Origin: Gammaproteobacteria bacterium
GTDB taxonomy: Bacteria > Pseudomonadota > Gammaproteobacteria > SG8-11
DNA: 51,714 nt
Direction of reading: 5' to 3'
Assembly (NCBI GenBank): GCA_013151345.1
Contig: JAADIM010000008.1
Coordinates: forward strand, 1 to 51,714
This document shows, one piece after another, positions 1 through 9,446 of this stretch (its first letter is position 1; every line of letters starts with the position of its first letter). The translations under genes were made by a program, and so were the position numbers. The notes under the pieces are model-generated. The model worked only from the letters and a program-made list of their open reading frames with translations. It ran no database searches and was not told the origin of the DNA.

Positions 1-21
1 CTTGGAACCTTGGAACATAGC

Positions 22-789
22 GTGAACGAAACAACCATATATGAACAACCGTTAAACGAACGAATTCGAACCTTTCTAAGGCTTGAGTTTTTATTTCTAC
101 AGTTGAAGTATATGCTCGAAGGCCAATCGGAATGGGAATCTCGTGCCGCAATTTCGACGCTGATTGATATTCTTTACACCATCAATCGTGGTGATTTCAA
201 GTCTGAAACCATTAAAGAGCTGGAGCGGCAGGAAGCCACATTGACCCGCCTGCAACAAACGCCCGCAGTCGATCACAGCCTGTTAAGTTCAATTCTGGAC
301 AATCTAAAAGGTCTTACACATCATTTGTACTCGATCAAAGGGCAAATCGGTAATGATATTCGCCAAAATGAATTATTAAAAAGTATCATGCAACGTAATA
401 GTATTCCTGGCGGCACCTGTGATTTTGATATCCCGGTTTATCACTTCTGGTTACAGCAAGCGGCCAGTGAACGTCGGCAACTAATCAATCAATGGTTTAG
501 CTCATTGGAAATAGTACAGTTATCAGTTAGTTTTTTATTAAAACTGTTGAGAGAAAGTGCGACCCCTCAAAAAGAGACTGCGGTAGCGGGCAACTACCAA
601 AAAAAACTTGAAACAGACAATACTTGCCAACTTATTAGGGCGCTTGTTTCAAAAAAGTCCCCTTATTTTGCCGAAATAAGCGGTGGCAAACATCGATTTT
701 CCATACGCTTTATGGAAGCAACGCCAGCGACGCGCCCTAAACAAACCGAACAGGACGTTCAATTTCAATTATCTTGTTGTATGTTATAA
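22..789 (+). CDS. zapD: Cell division protein ZapD (DUF1342/YacF family)
   Basis: ZapD crosslinks and bundles FtsZ protofilaments at the cytoplasmic Z ring. The protein is about 255 residues, the usual family length. Its start ([17 protein letters not shown]) aligns with the E. coli N-terminus (Q-T-Q-V-L-F-E-H-P-L-N-E) without gaps if the GTG at 22 is used. A TTG at 10 is also open, and no stop is seen upstream inside the window, so the start is inferred from homology. The middle carries the family feature [17 protein letters not shown]. yacG follows 16 bp downstream, the normal gammaproteobacterial pairing. Its main target, FtsZ, is encoded at 10-11 kb. Identification is firm; only the start is open. 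Confidence 0.93.
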   Translation: MNETTIYEQPLNERIRTFLRLEFLFLQLKYMLEGQSEWESRAAISTLIDILYTINRGDFKSETIKELERQEATLTRLQQTPAVDHSLLSSILDNLKGLTHHLYSIKGQIGNDIRQNELLKSIMQRNSIPGGTCDFDIPVYHFWLQQAASERRQLINQWFSSLEIVQLSVSFLLKLLRESATPQKETAVAGNYQKKLETDNTCQLIRALVSKKSPYFAEISGGKHRFSIRFMEATPATRPKQTEQDVQFQLSCCML

Positions 790-805
790 TTTGAAACATC
801 AAATA

Positions 806-1006
806 ATGAGTAATATTAAAAAATCGAAAATAATTTTAAGTTGCCCCACCTGCTCAAAACAAGTGGCATTGCAATCCGAGCAACCCTGGCGGCCTTTTTG
901 TAGCGAAAGGTGCAAGCTTATCGACCTTGGAGAATGGGCAAGTGATTCTTACAGCATTGGCAGCGGAGTCGAAAACGAATTTCAAGTGAACTCTGGAGAT
1001 AGTTAA
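806..1006 (+). CDS. yacG: DNA gyrase inhibitor YacG, zinc-binding
   Basis: This is a 66-residue treble-clef zinc protein; characterised relatives bind GyrB and inhibit gyrase. The four ligands are visible as C-x2-C-x15-C-x3-C (CPTC ... CSERC), followed by the conserved LIDLGEWA segment. The reading frame is open further upstream inside zapD, but ATG 806 gives the family length and places the zinc motif near residue 13. No good Shine-Dalgarno is seen before it, so translation may be coupled to zapD, which ends 16 bp upstream. The stop begins an AT-rich stretch of repeated TTAAGTAA(C/T)TAAA units shared with the convergent mutT gene. Confidence 0.93.
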   Translation: MSNIKKSKIILSCPTCSKQVALQSEQPWRPFCSERCKLIDLGEWASDSYSIGSGVENEFQVNSGDS

Positions 1007-1052
1007 ACTGTAGTTACGTTAAGTAACTAAATTAAGTAATTAAATTAAATAC
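1003..1052. repeat. 13-bp tandem repeat between the yacG and mutT stops
   Basis: TTAAGTAACTAAA (1019-1031) is followed at once by TTAAGTAATTAAA (1032-1044) and a partial TTAAATAC. A weaker preceding unit starts at the yacG stop. The mutT stop codon (1040-1042, minus strand) lies inside a unit. A small hairpin, TAGTTAC-gttaa-GTAACTA (1011-1029), sits in the same place but has no T tract, so terminator function is doubtful. Confidence 0.7.
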
Positions 1053-2029
1053 TCTTTTACTGCTCGCCCTATATCCTGCGCTTCCCCTTCTGTATCCCAT
1101 AACGCACTAAGCACCGCAATACCTTGTGCGCCGTGTTGAAACGCCTTTGACATTTGTTGTGGGTTCATGCCACCTAGCGCAAAAACAGGCATTGTCGTTT
1201 CATCAACTAACTCGAAAAATGTAGTCCAACCTAGCGTGTCCGCATCTGGGTGACTTTTCGTTTCGAGCACCGGAGAAAGTACAGCAAAATCAGCACCGAT
1301 TTTGATAGCGTGTTTTAGTTCTTCTGCATTATGGCAGGATACGGCAACCCATTTATCCATGCTAACGGGTCGACTATGTAACGCCATCAAACGATCACTG
1401 GAAAGATGCACACCGTCTACACCCAGCTCTTCAACGAGACCAGGATCCGCATTTATTAATAACTTTGCGCCGTATAATCGACAAAAACGTAAAGTTTCAA
1501 TCGCCAGTTGACGAAATTCGCTAATTTCCGAATTTTTTAATCGAAACTGAACAAGCTTAATACCAGCCTGTAGCAGCATCTCCAGTTTTGCAAAAAATTG
1601 TGACGTATCTGTTATTTGAGATTTCGTAATGAGATAAACAGAAGGTAGCTGCAATGCTTTTATAATCGACTGATTCGCATCAGGAAAGTTAAACGTTGAT
1701 AATTGATCTATGCTAACCCATTCTAATGGCTGTCCCTCTCGGCCATAGGCCTTCCCTGTAAAGCCAGTCACTCGCCACACATCCAGTAATACTGATTGAT
1801 CTGGATAATCGTGATGTATTCTGATTAACGGGTGCGCTTGTTGCGTAATAATATCAAGCTCTTCATTGAGCTCTCTTTTAAGTGCTGCATACACATTTTC
1901 ACCGGCTTCAATTTTGCCACCCGGAAACTCCCACAAACCACCTTGATGCACGTGATCGGGTCTTTGCGTCAGCAAAATCCGCCCCTGACGGTCATTTATT
2001 GCGGCAACGACAACATGCATACGGTGCAT
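1040..2029 (-). CDS. mutT: Nudix hydrolase fused to a thiamine-phosphate-synthase-like domain (MutT type)
   Basis: The N-terminal half (residues ~1-130) is a MutT-type Nudix domain. MutT removes 8-oxo-dGTP from the nucleotide pool. The Nudix box is complete (G-x5-E-x7-R-E-L-x-E-E-L), preceded by WEFPGGK. The C-terminal half (~135-329) is a TIM-barrel of the ThiE/TenI type, with VQFRLKN, GVHLSSDRL, VSCHNAEEL and LSPVLETKSHPD matching the ThiE phosphate and substrate strands. This fusion is known in gammaproteobacteria, and the role of its ThiE-like half is unclear. The start MHRMHVVVAAIND fits Pseudomonas homologues. It lies 23 bp after argJ and is probably cotranscribed with it. Confidence 0.9.
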   Translation of the reverse strand: MHRMHVVVAAINDRQGRILLTQRPDHVHQGGLWEFPGGKIEAGENVYAALKRELNEELDIITQQAHPLIRIHHDYPDQSVLLDVWRVTGFTGKAYGREGQPLEWVSIDQLSTFNFPDANQSIIKALQLPSVYLITKSQITDTSQFFAKLEMLLQAGIKLVQFRLKNSEISEFRQLAIETLRFCRLYGAKLLINADPGLVEELGVDGVHLSSDRLMALHSRPVSMDKWVAVSCHNAEELKHAIKIGADFAVLSPVLETKSHPDADTLGWTTFFELVDETTMPVFALGGMNPQQMSKAFQHGAQGIAVLSALWDTEGEAQDIGRAVKEYLI

Positions 2030-2052
2030 AACATTTTTTTTAATTTCAGTTT

Positions 2053-3270
2053 TTAACTTCGATACTCGGCATTGATGCGCACATAGTCATATGATAAATC
2101 ACAAGTCCAGATACGCGCACTGTATAAACCCCGTCCCAGATTGACTCTTATCGTAATTTCATCCAGATCCATTACGTCCTGCCCTGATTTTTCGGTATAA
2201 CCCGGCGCCCTGCCCCCATTGCTGACGATACACACATCATTAAGAAATATACTCATTGCGCTAATATCTAAATTTTCTACATCGGCGCGACCAACTGCAG
2301 CCAGAATTCGACCCCAGTTCGGGTCTTTGGCAAAAAAAGCCGTTTTGACTAAAGGCGAATGCGCAATGGTGTAAGCAACTTCTTTGCATTCTTGCTCAGA
2401 TGTCCCTTCGAAAACATCGATTGTAATAAGTTTGGTCGCCCCCTCGCCATCACGAACGATAGCTTGTGCTAGCTGCTCACAAACCTCAGCAATAGCGTCA
2501 CAAACTTTACGGTAAACTTCATTTTCTTCTTTAATTAATGGCAAATTACTCTTGGCAGTCGCCATTAATATACAGGCATCGTTTGTCGACGTATCACCAT
2601 CCACGGTAATTCGATTAAATGATGCCGCAACAGACGTCTGCAAGCACTGATCCAGCAATTTTTTTGATATAGCCACATCGGTCGCAATAAAAGCAAGCAT
2701 AGTGGCCATGTCCGGTCGAATCATGCCTGAGCCCTTGGCGATACCCGTCACCGTAACGGCATGACCATCAATGGAAATTTTCTTTGAAGCTCCCTTGGCA
2801 AACGTGTCAGTCGTCAATATACCATTTGCTGCATCCACCCAACCGTTTTTATTCAGTGCCTGGTAAGTCCCTGGCAACCCTGATTTAACCGTTTCCAGTG
2901 GATAAATTTCGCCAATAACGCCTGTCGAAAAGGGTAAAACTTCATTTGCCTGGCATTCGTGCAACGCAGCTAATGCGCTACAGACGGCTCGCGCATCAGA
3001 CAACCCTTGCTTACCAGTACCGGCGTTCGCGTTACCGGTATTGATAACAAATAACCTTGGTGTCGTTTCCGACATATTTTGACGTGCAATGATGACCGGC
3101 GCAGCACAAAACTTATTCTGGGTAAAGACACCTGCACAGGTTGCTCCTTTATCCAAACTAATAACAACCAGATCCTTACGACCTGGTGATTTAATGCCTG
3201 CACTTGTTGCCCCTAAACAGACACCCTCCACAGGAAGCAAAACAGGAAGCACGGTTTGTCCAACGGCCAT
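2053..3270 (-). CDS. argJ: Bifunctional ornithine acetyltransferase / N-acetylglutamate synthase ArgJ
   Basis: ArgJ moves the acetyl group from N-acetylornithine to glutamate, closing the cyclic arginine pathway; some forms also make N-acetylglutamate from acetyl-CoA. The precursor cleaves itself before a Thr. The site is visible as KGSGMIRPDMATML around residues 178-191, with the nucleophile Thr in M-A-T-M-L. The 405-residue length is typical, and the start MAVGQ matches homologues. TTAGGA lies upstream of the ATG. The order secA-argJ-mutT is a common gammaproteobacterial arrangement. A 14-bp palindrome and a larger inverted repeat lie in its upstream region, after secA. Confidence 0.95.
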   Translation of the reverse strand: MAVGQTVLPVLLPVEGVCLGATSAGIKSPGRKDLVVISLDKGATCAGVFTQNKFCAAPVIIARQNMSETTPRLFVINTGNANAGTGKQGLSDARAVCSALAALHECQANEVLPFSTGVIGEIYPLETVKSGLPGTYQALNKNGWVDAANGILTTDTFAKGASKKISIDGHAVTVTGIAKGSGMIRPDMATMLAFIATDVAISKKLLDQCLQTSVAASFNRITVDGDTSTNDACILMATAKSNLPLIKEENEVYRKVCDAIAEVCEQLAQAIVRDGEGATKLITIDVFEGTSEQECKEVAYTIAHSPLVKTAFFAKDPNWGRILAAVGRADVENLDISAMSIFLNDVCIVSNGGRAPGYTEKSGQDVMDLDEITIRVNLGRGLYSARIWTCDLSYDYVRINAEYRS

Positions 3271-3296
3271 AATAAATCCTAAGGTTTGTTTGTAGT

Positions 3297-3310
3297 GTGA
3301 GACGTCTCAC
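3297..3310. promoter_or_regulatory. Perfect 14-bp palindrome upstream of argJ
   Basis: GTGAGACGTCTCAC is a perfect palindrome 27 bp upstream of the argJ ATG. Its position would suit an operator, but it does not match an ArgR box that I recognise. It could equally be the edge of the neighbouring inverted-repeat element. Confidence 0.3.
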
Positions 3311-3320
3311 TAAAGGTATT

Positions 3321-3396
3321 TTCATCGCAAAAGCGCGAAGAACACAAAGGTTTATTGCAACTAACTAATATTTACTTTGCGCCCTTTGCGGTGAAG
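3321..3396. repeat. Imperfect inverted repeat (REP/MITE-like) between secA and argJ
   Basis: The arm TTCATCGCAAAAGCGCGAAG (3321-3340) is nearly the reverse complement of ACTTTGCGCCCTTTGCGGTGAAG (3374-3396), separated by 33 AT-rich bases. Both arms are variants of a TTCACCGCAAAGgCGCAAAG motif. No open frame and no T tract accompany it. It looks like a short dispersed element rather than a terminator. Confidence 0.5.
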
Positions 3397-3412
3397 TTTT
3401 TCTAGCTTAGCG

Positions 3413-6145
3413 CTATTGAATTTTACCGTGGCACTGTTTGAACTTCTTACCTGATCCACAAGGACATGGATCATTACGTCCAACTTTCTTTCCGTCACGT
3501 ACAAAAGGAGTGTGTTGTTCTCCGGCCTGCACTGCATTTTCACCACCTTCACCACTATCAGACAACGCCATAGCAGATGCATCAGCATGTTGAAACTGCA
3601 ACGCTGCCCCCTGGCGTCGTTGCGCTTCAACGGCTTCGACATCTTCCTCGGCACGTACCTGTACCTTGGAAACAACGCTGACTACTTCTGTTTTAATGCG
3701 TTCCAGCATTTGCATAAAAGATTCAAACGCTTCACGTTTATATTCTTGTTTTGGATTTTTCTGTGCATATCCGCGTAGATGAATCCCTTGTCGCAAATGA
3801 TCCATTGCGGCTAAATGATCTTTCCATAGCGAATCCACTACCTGCAACATGACGGCTTTTTCAAAATGGCGAACCACACCTTTTCCTGCCAAATCCTCTT
3901 TTTCAACGTAACTTTTAGCCAACTCCTCGTGAATTCGAGTATAGAGTGTTTCCTCATGCAGATGATCATCACTATCCAGCCAGGCTTGTATTTCCATTTT
4001 CTGACCAAGTTCCCGTTCAAGCGCTTCCGTTAACCCAGGCACGTCCCACTGTTCTTCCATGCTTTGAGTCGGAATATGAGCAGCTATAACACTGTTCACT
4101 ACATCTTCGCGAATCGTTTTGATTGTTTCAGATATATCATCAGTGGCCATGAGCTCATTGCGTTGCTCGTATATTACTTTACGCTGATCATTGGCGACAT
4201 CATCGTATTCCAATAACTGTTTACGGATGTCGAAGTTACGTCCTTCTACTTTTCGTTGCGCATTTTCGATTGCTTTGGAAACCCATGGGTGCTCAATAGC
4301 TTCCCCTTCTTCCATGCCTAATTTTTGCATCATCGTTGAAACGCGATCAGAAGCAAATATTCGCATCAAGTTATCTTCCAGGGACAAATAAAACCGACTG
4401 GATCCAGGGTCGCCTTGACGACCGGAACGGCCACGTAACTGATTATCAATACGGCGCGATTCGTGGCGTTCAGTACCAATCACATGTAACCCGCCCGCTT
4501 CGATCACCTGTTCGTGACGCTTTTTCCAATCAGCACGCACCTGTTCAATTGTTTTATCGTCTGGCTGCTTTTTCTGCGCAGTAAGCGCATTAATTTCGAC
4601 TTCCAGATTACCGCCTAATACGATATCTGTACCGCGACCTGCCATATTAGTTGCAATGGTGACTGATCCCGGTCGGCCGGCATTGGTAATAATTTCAGCT
4701 TCCTTTTCATGAAATTTTGCATTCAATACCTGGTGATCAATTTTTGAGTCATTGAGTAGCGATGACAGATGCTCGGATGTTTCTATTGACGCGGTACCGA
4801 CAAGCACCGGCTGGCCGCGTTTTCGACAATCCACAATGTCTTCTGACAATGCTTGATATTTTTCCTTGGGAGTAAGAAAAACAAGATCACTATTATCTAC
4901 ACGACCGATGGGTTTATTAGTTGGAATGACAACAACTTCCAGCTTGTAAATTTGCTGAAACTCAAACGCTTCCGTGTCAGCCGTACCCGTCATGCCCGCC
5001 AGTTTATTATAAAGCCGGAAATAATTTTGAAATGTTATTGACGCGAGGGTTTGATTTTCATGCTGAATCTCAACGCCTTCTTTTGCCTCTACAGCTTGAT
5101 GTAAACCATCCGACCAACGCCGGCCAGGCATGGTTCGCCCGGTGAACTCATCGACAATCACAATCTGATTATCTTTTACAATATAATCAACGTTTTTCTG
5201 GAACAGCGAATAAGCGCGTAATGCAGCGTACACATGATGCACCAGGCTGATATTACTGGCGCTATAAAGGCTTTCCCCTTCACCAAGTGTGCCGTCCTCG
5301 GACAGCAATTCTTCAGCATGTTGGTGCCCTTCTTCGGTTAGCAATACTTGTCGCTGCTTTTCGTCAACACTGTAATCACCTGGCCCGTCTTCTTCTTCCT
5401 GCTTTACTAACTTGGGAGCCAGTTTATTAATTTTGTGATAGAGCGCAGAGCTGTCTTCTGCCTGACCGGAAATTATGAGTGGTGTACGCGCTTCATCTAT
5501 TAAGATGGAATCGACTTCATCGACAATCGCAAAGTTCAGATTGCGCTGCACTTTTTCTTCAATACTGAACGCCATGTTGTCGCGCAAATAGTCAAAACCG
5601 TACTCGTTATTTGTACCATAGACGATATCTGAGGCATACGCTTGACGTTTTGCTTCTGGGTTAAGCCCATGAATAACAACACCTACCGTCAGTCCCAGGT
5701 ATTCATAAATTTTTCCCATCCATGCGGCGTCACGCTGGGCAAGGTAATCATTGACTGTCACAATATGTACCCCGTCACCCGACAACGCATTTAGATAAGC
5801 AGGTAACGTCGCCACCAAGGTTTTACCTTCACCTGTGCCCATTTCTGCAATTTTGCCGCTATGTAGTACCATTCCACCCATTAACTGGACATCAAAGTGA
5901 CGCATACCCAGAACGCGTTTTGCAGCTTCACGGACGGTAGCAAACGCTTCCGGCAGCAATTTGTCTAATGATTCACCACTTGCGGCTCGTTTCTTATATT
6001 CTTCTGTCTTTGTACGCAGTTCATCCTCAGATAAAGCTGAAAATTGAGATTCAAGCGCGTTTATCTGTGCGACATCTCTGTGCATCTGCTTGATCAGTCG
6101 TTCGTTACGACTACCAAAGATCTTTTTGAATATATTTCCTACCAT
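3413..6145 (-). CDS. secA: Preprotein translocase ATPase SecA
   Basis: SecA is the motor that drives unfolded preproteins through SecYEG. All landmarks are present: Walker A MGTGEGKT near residue 100, the DEAD-type [15 protein letters not shown] near 210, the MTGTADTEA and [11 protein letters not shown] helicase motifs, and the C-terminal SecB/zinc tail with [13 protein letters not shown]. From ATG 6145 the protein is about 910 residues, like E. coli SecA. The frame opens seven codons earlier, but [17 protein letters not shown] aligns with known N-termini. No SecM-like leader is seen upstream. It is followed by argJ and mutT on the same strand. Confidence 0.98.
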   Translation of the reverse strand: MVGNIFKKIFGSRNERLIKQMHRDVAQINALESQFSALSEDELRTKTEEYKKRAASGESLDKLLPEAFATVREAAKRVLGMRHFDVQLMGGMVLHSGKIAEMGTGEGKTLVATLPAYLNALSGDGVHIVTVNDYLAQRDAAWMGKIYEYLGLTVGVVIHGLNPEAKRQAYASDIVYGTNNEYGFDYLRDNMAFSIEEKVQRNLNFAIVDEVDSILIDEARTPLIISGQAEDSSALYHKINKLAPKLVKQEEEDGPGDYSVDEKQRQVLLTEEGHQHAEELLSEDGTLGEGESLYSASNISLVHHVYAALRAYSLFQKNVDYIVKDNQIVIVDEFTGRTMPGRRWSDGLHQAVEAKEGVEIQHENQTLASITFQNYFRLYNKLAGMTGTADTEAFEFQQIYKLEVVVIPTNKPIGRVDNSDLVFLTPKEKYQALSEDIVDCRKRGQPVLVGTASIETSEHLSSLLNDSKIDHQVLNAKFHEKEAEIITNAGRPGSVTIATNMAGRGTDIVLGGNLEVEINALTAQKKQPDDKTIEQVRADWKKRHEQVIEAGGLHVIGTERHESRRIDNQLRGRSGRQGDPGSSRFYLSLEDNLMRIFASDRVSTMMQKLGMEEGEAIEHPWVSKAIENAQRKVEGRNFDIRKQLLEYDDVANDQRKVIYEQRNELMATDDISETIKTIREDVVNSVIAAHIPTQSMEEQWDVPGLTEALERELGQKMEIQAWLDSDDHLHEETLYTRIHEELAKSYVEKEDLAGKGVVRHFEKAVMLQVVDSLWKDHLAAMDHLRQGIHLRGYAQKNPKQEYKREAFESFMQMLERIKTEVVSVVSKVQVRAEEDVEAVEAQRRQGAALQFQHADASAMALSDSGEGGENAVQAGEQHTPFVRDGKKVGRNDPCPCGSGKKFKQCHGKIQ

Positions 6146-6334
6146 AGTGTCTCTATTTCCTGTCAAATATCGTGCTAACTATCGTGATCAATGCTTAAGT
6201 GCTTGATTACGTAACTTGATTATCTCAATAAGGACAAAAACCGTTAATTTCAATAAGAAAATGGGAGGGATTATAAAGTAAGGGGATGAGAATGGTAATG
6301 AATTTTTTTATGTATTAGTATTAATGGCTGTAAG

Positions 6335-6400
6335 GTTGGGGCTTACCAGTACACGGAGTCGTACCTCCCTCCGTACACCCGTTTCGTCATCACCCCCAAC
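6335..6400. other. Possible long hairpin 3' of the M23 peptidase gene
   Basis: GTTGGGG (6335-6341) can pair with CCCCAAC (6394-6400), just beyond the M23 stop. Flanking bases pair only partly and there is no T tract. It is a weak terminator or structured-spacer candidate. Confidence 0.25.
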
Positions 6401-6418
6401 TATGGCTAATACGTGACC

Positions 6419-7342
6419 TTAGCGGGTGGCTTGAATATATTTGGCTGGATTGACGGTGCGACCATTAAACAACACTTCAAAATGCACGTGAGGACCGGTA
6501 GAACGCCCTGTTGACCCCATTAGAGAAATTTTTTGCCCCTTTTTAACGGTGTCCCCAACTTTAACAATAATCTTTTTATTGTGGCCATAACGTGTGACAT
6601 ATCCATTTCCATGGTTAATTTCTACGAGATTCCCATAACCATAGCGTCGACTGGCCCAGGTGATAACACCCGCTGCAACGGCAATCACATCACTGCCATC
6701 TTTGCCAGCAAAATCCATACCCTTATGGTGTTCTCGTCGCCCGGTAAACGGGTCTGTTCGTAAACCAAAATAAGAGGAGGTCCAGCCCTTTCTGATCGGC
6801 CGGCCGGCTGGAAACACTTCTGCTTGCAGATTTCGATTCATCATCATTGTTTCAAGCACTGAAAGTTGTTGGCCACGATCTTCTATTTGCTTGGATAATA
6901 AAGCGATATTTTGCATAAAATCAGGGACGTCTACTGGCGATACCTCGCTGCTAGCTGGACCACCGACTGCAGGTACGCTGTCAAAATTAAACTCGCCTTT
7001 ATCCAGTTTCGCCATTTTTGTAAGCCGCTGACCCAACGCATCCAAGCGAATAACACGCGCTTGAAGCGAGCCGAGGCGTGACGCCAGCGCGCTCATATTA
7101 TCTTCAACATCGCGCTTCGTATTGTTAATTTGCAAATCCTGTTGTTCTAGTTGCTCTTGTAATACAGCGTATAAAACATCAGGCTGAAATTTCACGCTCT
7201 GTTTACCTAACCAATAACCTGTATACGCCAGCCCACCAGGCAGGAGGACCATCGTGACTAACGCAAAAGCGAATAATCGACGTCTATTCAGATTGATATA
7301 ACCTGAACCACCGCTGTGCTTTCTAATAAGAATTATATTCAT
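6419..7342 (-). CDS. Membrane-anchored M23 zinc metallopeptidase (murein DD-endopeptidase family)
   Basis: This 307-residue protein has a short cytoplasmic N-terminus, one membrane segment (~23-45), a coiled-coil stretch (~55-105) and a C-terminal LytM/M23 domain (~190-300). The zinc and catalytic motifs are intact: HHKGMDF (H-x3-D type), RYGHNKK and GPHVHFEV (HxH). It is therefore probably an active crosslink-cleaving endopeptidase rather than an EnvC-like activator. In many gammaproteobacteria an M23 gene stands between secA and the DUF721 gene, as here. It diverges from dciA across a 377-bp spacer. The exact cell-wall substrate cannot be read from the sequence. Confidence 0.9.
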   Translation of the reverse strand: MNIILIRKHSGGSGYINLNRRRLFAFALVTMVLLPGGLAYTGYWLGKQSVKFQPDVLYAVLQEQLEQQDLQINNTKRDVEDNMSALASRLGSLQARVIRLDALGQRLTKMAKLDKGEFNFDSVPAVGGPASSEVSPVDVPDFMQNIALLSKQIEDRGQQLSVLETMMMNRNLQAEVFPAGRPIRKGWTSSYFGLRTDPFTGRREHHKGMDFAGKDGSDVIAVAAGVITWASRRYGYGNLVEINHGNGYVTRYGHNKKIIVKVGDTVKKGQKISLMGSTGRSTGPHVHFEVLFNGRTVNPAKYIQATR

Positions 7343-7719
7343 TGATACTCAGTCCGTTGCCTTACAACTGCTTGAAATTACTAAATTTCTTACTGCGCAT
7401 AGGCACTATACTTCGTGGAGACTTCCAATATATTTTTTACGGTACTTTTTTACTTACTGCTTAACTACTTTGTGTATCAACTTGATACGATCGAATATTA
7501 TACAGAACTTTCTGCAACTCAGCCAATAACATGCACACATACGCGGTTAATGCAATTAGCGAAAAATAATATCAGTAGTAAAAATTAAAGCCATTAGCTA
7601 CAATTTAAAATCCATTAGCTACAAAAGGTGCCGTTAGCTAAAATTTAAGAACCATTGGCTAAACTAAGAGTTTACTTTTACCTATAGTAATATCGACCCA
7701 ATTCCTTTCAACATGAACA
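7343..7719. other. Divergent intergenic region, M23 peptidase / dciA
   Basis: This AT-rich, non-coding stretch must contain the start signals of both genes. Its right half carries the CCATTAGCTA repeats described separately. TATAGT at about 7684-7689 is a possible -10 for dciA, without a convincing -35. Confidence 0.5.
7591..7661. repeat. Four degenerate CCATTAGCTA direct repeats upstream of dciA
   Basis: CCATTAGCTA occurs at 7591 and 7612, CCGTTAGCTA at 7631 and CCATTGGCTA at 7652. The steps are 21, 19 and 21 bp, so all four fall on about the same helix face. A weaker GCAATTAGC lies at 7552. The sequence between units also recurs (AATTTAA), which points to an old tandem duplication of a ~20-bp unit. 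Regulator binding is possible but unproven. Confidence 0.65.
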
Positions 7720-8232
7720 ATGAGCAAATACCAAAAATTAAATAAACTTTTATCTGACCAGTCCAACGAACTACATACATTGGTCAGTCACGCGCAATTT
7801 TTAGCTCGCTCCAATCAAATATTACTGAACTTACTTAGTGAGCCCTTAAAAAAACACATCTTCTTCTGTAATATTTCAAATGAAACAATGATTATAACAG
7901 TCGACTCTGCAGCCTGGTTAACTAAGGCCAAACTACAACTGCCTGAAATATTTGAAAAATTCAAACAAATGTCTGGGCTTACTAAACTAAAACATACACG
8001 TATAAAAGTCGATCCCTCTAGCTTGTATGCCGATAGTGCGCCTAATACCTATGCCTATGGCCCGTCAAAACCTATACAGGCTGAAAACCTAAATCCATTT
8101 ACCCTGTCGGGGAAAACTTTGTCTCAAATCAGTTCTGCTGCAAACAACTTAAATGAACCAAAATTGAAAAAAGCACTACTCAATCTAGCTAAAACATTGG
8201 CCAGCAAACGCAAACGCCACAGAACAACCTAA
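7720..8232 (+). CDS. dciA: DciA-like DUF721 protein (probable replicative helicase loader/operator)
   Basis: DciA-type proteins help load the replicative helicase DnaB in bacteria that lack DnaC or DnaI. The N-terminal ~100 residues show the DUF721 pattern: KLNKLLSDQS, a helical stretch with HAQFLARSNQILLNLL, then the strand TMIITVDSAAWLTKAKLQLP and a final IKVDPSSL. The remaining ~65 residues are low in conserved motifs and end in a basic stretch (KRKRHR), which may bind DNA. Its length (170) is typical. The position between the M23 peptidase and lpxC is common for this family. Confidence 0.82.
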   Translation: MSKYQKLNKLLSDQSNELHTLVSHAQFLARSNQILLNLLSEPLKKHIFFCNISNETMIITVDSAAWLTKAKLQLPEIFEKFKQMSGLTKLKHTRIKVDPSSLYADSAPNTYAYGPSKPIQAENLNPFTLSGKTLSQISSAANNLNEPKLKKALLNLAKTLASKRKRHRTT

Positions 8233-8423
8233 TGTTAGCATAAATAATACCCAGAACCGCGAATCCGCTCACAAAAACCAAGCTTTACAAACATTATTAA
8301 CCTATAACTTATTGTAATATAATATAAAGTTTATTAATGGCCAAATAAACACCATTGATAACTGTCTTTCCCTCGGTTTCAAAAAAAGCGGTGACCTAAT
8401 TGTTGATTATTATAGGAAATTTA

Positions 8424-8454
8424 GAACAAAAAAAGCCAGATAGTTATCTGGCTT
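8424..8454 (-). terminator. Rho-independent terminator of lpxC
   Basis: On the minus strand AAGCCAGATA and TATCTGGCTT form a 10-bp perfect stem (8433-8454, 2-base loop as written). A T run (TTTTTTTG) follows directly. It lies about 80 bp after the lpxC stop, beyond a block of three 13-bp repeats. Confidence 0.88.
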
Positions 8455-8457
8455 CGC

Positions 8458-8497
8458 TTAACAAAAAGTCGTAACAAAGAGTCCCAACAAAAAGCTC
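8458..8497. repeat. Three 13-14-bp tandem units 3' of lpxC
   Basis: The plus-strand units are TTAACAAAAAGTC (8458-8470), GTAACAAAGAGTC (8471-8483) and CCAACAAAAAGCTC (8484-8497). They fill the space between the lpxC stop and its terminator. Confidence 0.75.
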
Positions 8498-8534
8498 TTA
8501 ATAAGTAGTATTACTAAAATAGCTGCTAAACCAA

Positions 8535-9446
8535 TTAATTAATAGCCAAAAGTGGTTGCGCAAATGAAATGGGTGCTGACTCTTCATCATCAAACACAAG
8601 TTCCCAGGCTTCCTGATCAGCAATTAAGGCCTGCAAAAGCTGGTTATTTAATTCATGACCTGATTTACAACCACTAAACGCACCGATTAAACTGCGGCCA
8701 AGCAAATAAAGATCGCCAATCGCATCAAGCACTTTGTGTTTTACAAATTCATCCTCATAACGCAAACCGCCTTCATTTAATACTCGATAATTATCAAGCA
8801 CAACGGCGTTATCAAGCGTACCACCCAGGGCCAGATTATTTTCTCGAAGTTGTTCGATATCGCGCATAAACCCAAAAGTGCGTGCTCTACTTACTTCCTT
8901 AACAAAAGACGTGGTGGAAAAATCTATACTGGTATCCTGGCTATGACTTTGAAACATCGGATGATCAAAATCAATTTTAAAAGACACCTTAAAACCCTCA
9001 AATGGATCAAACCTGGCCCATTTGTCACCGTCCTGCACTAGGACCGATTTTTTTATTCGAATAAACCGTTTAGGTACATTCTGCTCTTCTATACCAGCAG
9101 ATTGTATTAAAAATACGAAAGGTCCGGCGCTACCATCCATGATAGGTACTTCCGGTGCGCTGAGATCAATGTACGCATTATCAATTCCCAAACCTGCAAA
9201 AGCAGAGAGTAAATGCTCAATAGTAGAAATCCGCACACCATCCTTCGCCAATGTGGTAGACAAGCGCGTACCGCCAACATTTTCCGGTTTCGCCTCTATC
9301 TCAACTGGGGGATCTAAATCAATTCTGCGGAAAATAATTCCGCTATCAGGTGCAGCCGGTCGAAGCGTGACGTAAACTTTCTCGCCAGTGTGTAAACCAA
9401 CCCCGGTTGCCCGTATGACATTTTTTAATGTGCGTTGTTTAATCAT
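8535..9446 (-). CDS. lpxC: UDP-3-O-acyl-N-acetylglucosamine deacetylase LpxC
   Basis: LpxC is a zinc amidase that commits UDP-GlcNAc derivatives to lipid A synthesis. At 303 residues it has family length and starts [21 protein letters not shown], close to E. coli. Zinc ligands are visible: His in STIEHLLSA (~78), and His and Asp in [13 protein letters not shown] (~237 and ~241). The general acid/base region is [13 protein letters not shown]. It lies just after ftsZ in transcription order but has its own ~580-bp upstream gap and its own terminator. Its presence shows the organism makes lipopolysaccharide. Confidence 0.97.
   Translation of the reverse strand: MIKQRTLKNVIRATGVGLHTGEKVYVTLRPAAPDSGIIFRRIDLDPPVEIEAKPENVGGTRLSTTLAKDGVRISTIEHLLSAFAGLGIDNAYIDLSAPEVPIMDGSAGPFVFLIQSAGIEEQNVPKRFIRIKKSVLVQDGDKWARFDPFEGFKVSFKIDFDHPMFQSHSQDTSIDFSTTSFVKEVSRARTFGFMRDIEQLRENNLALGGTLDNAVVLDNYRVLNEGGLRYEDEFVKHKVLDAIGDLYLLGRSLIGAFSGCKSGHELNNQLLQALIADQEAWELVFDDEESAPISFAQPLLAIN

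Larger units (their letters stand above)
8233..8534. other. Convergent spacer, dciA / lpxC
   Basis: This is non-coding. The left two thirds are AT-rich with no motif I recognise. The right third holds the lpxC terminator and the 13-bp repeats next to it. No terminator for dciA is evident. Confidence 0.6.

Noticed and set aside
1011-1029. TAGTTAC hairpin as bidirectional terminator for yacG and mutT
   Set aside because: The stem is short and AT-rich, with no T tract on either strand; it arises from the tandem repeat.
6146-6418. SecM-like leader or secA promoter
   Set aside because: No secM-type arrest peptide is seen. A TTGAAA-N17-TATTGA pair on the minus strand (6225-6253) is too weak to call.
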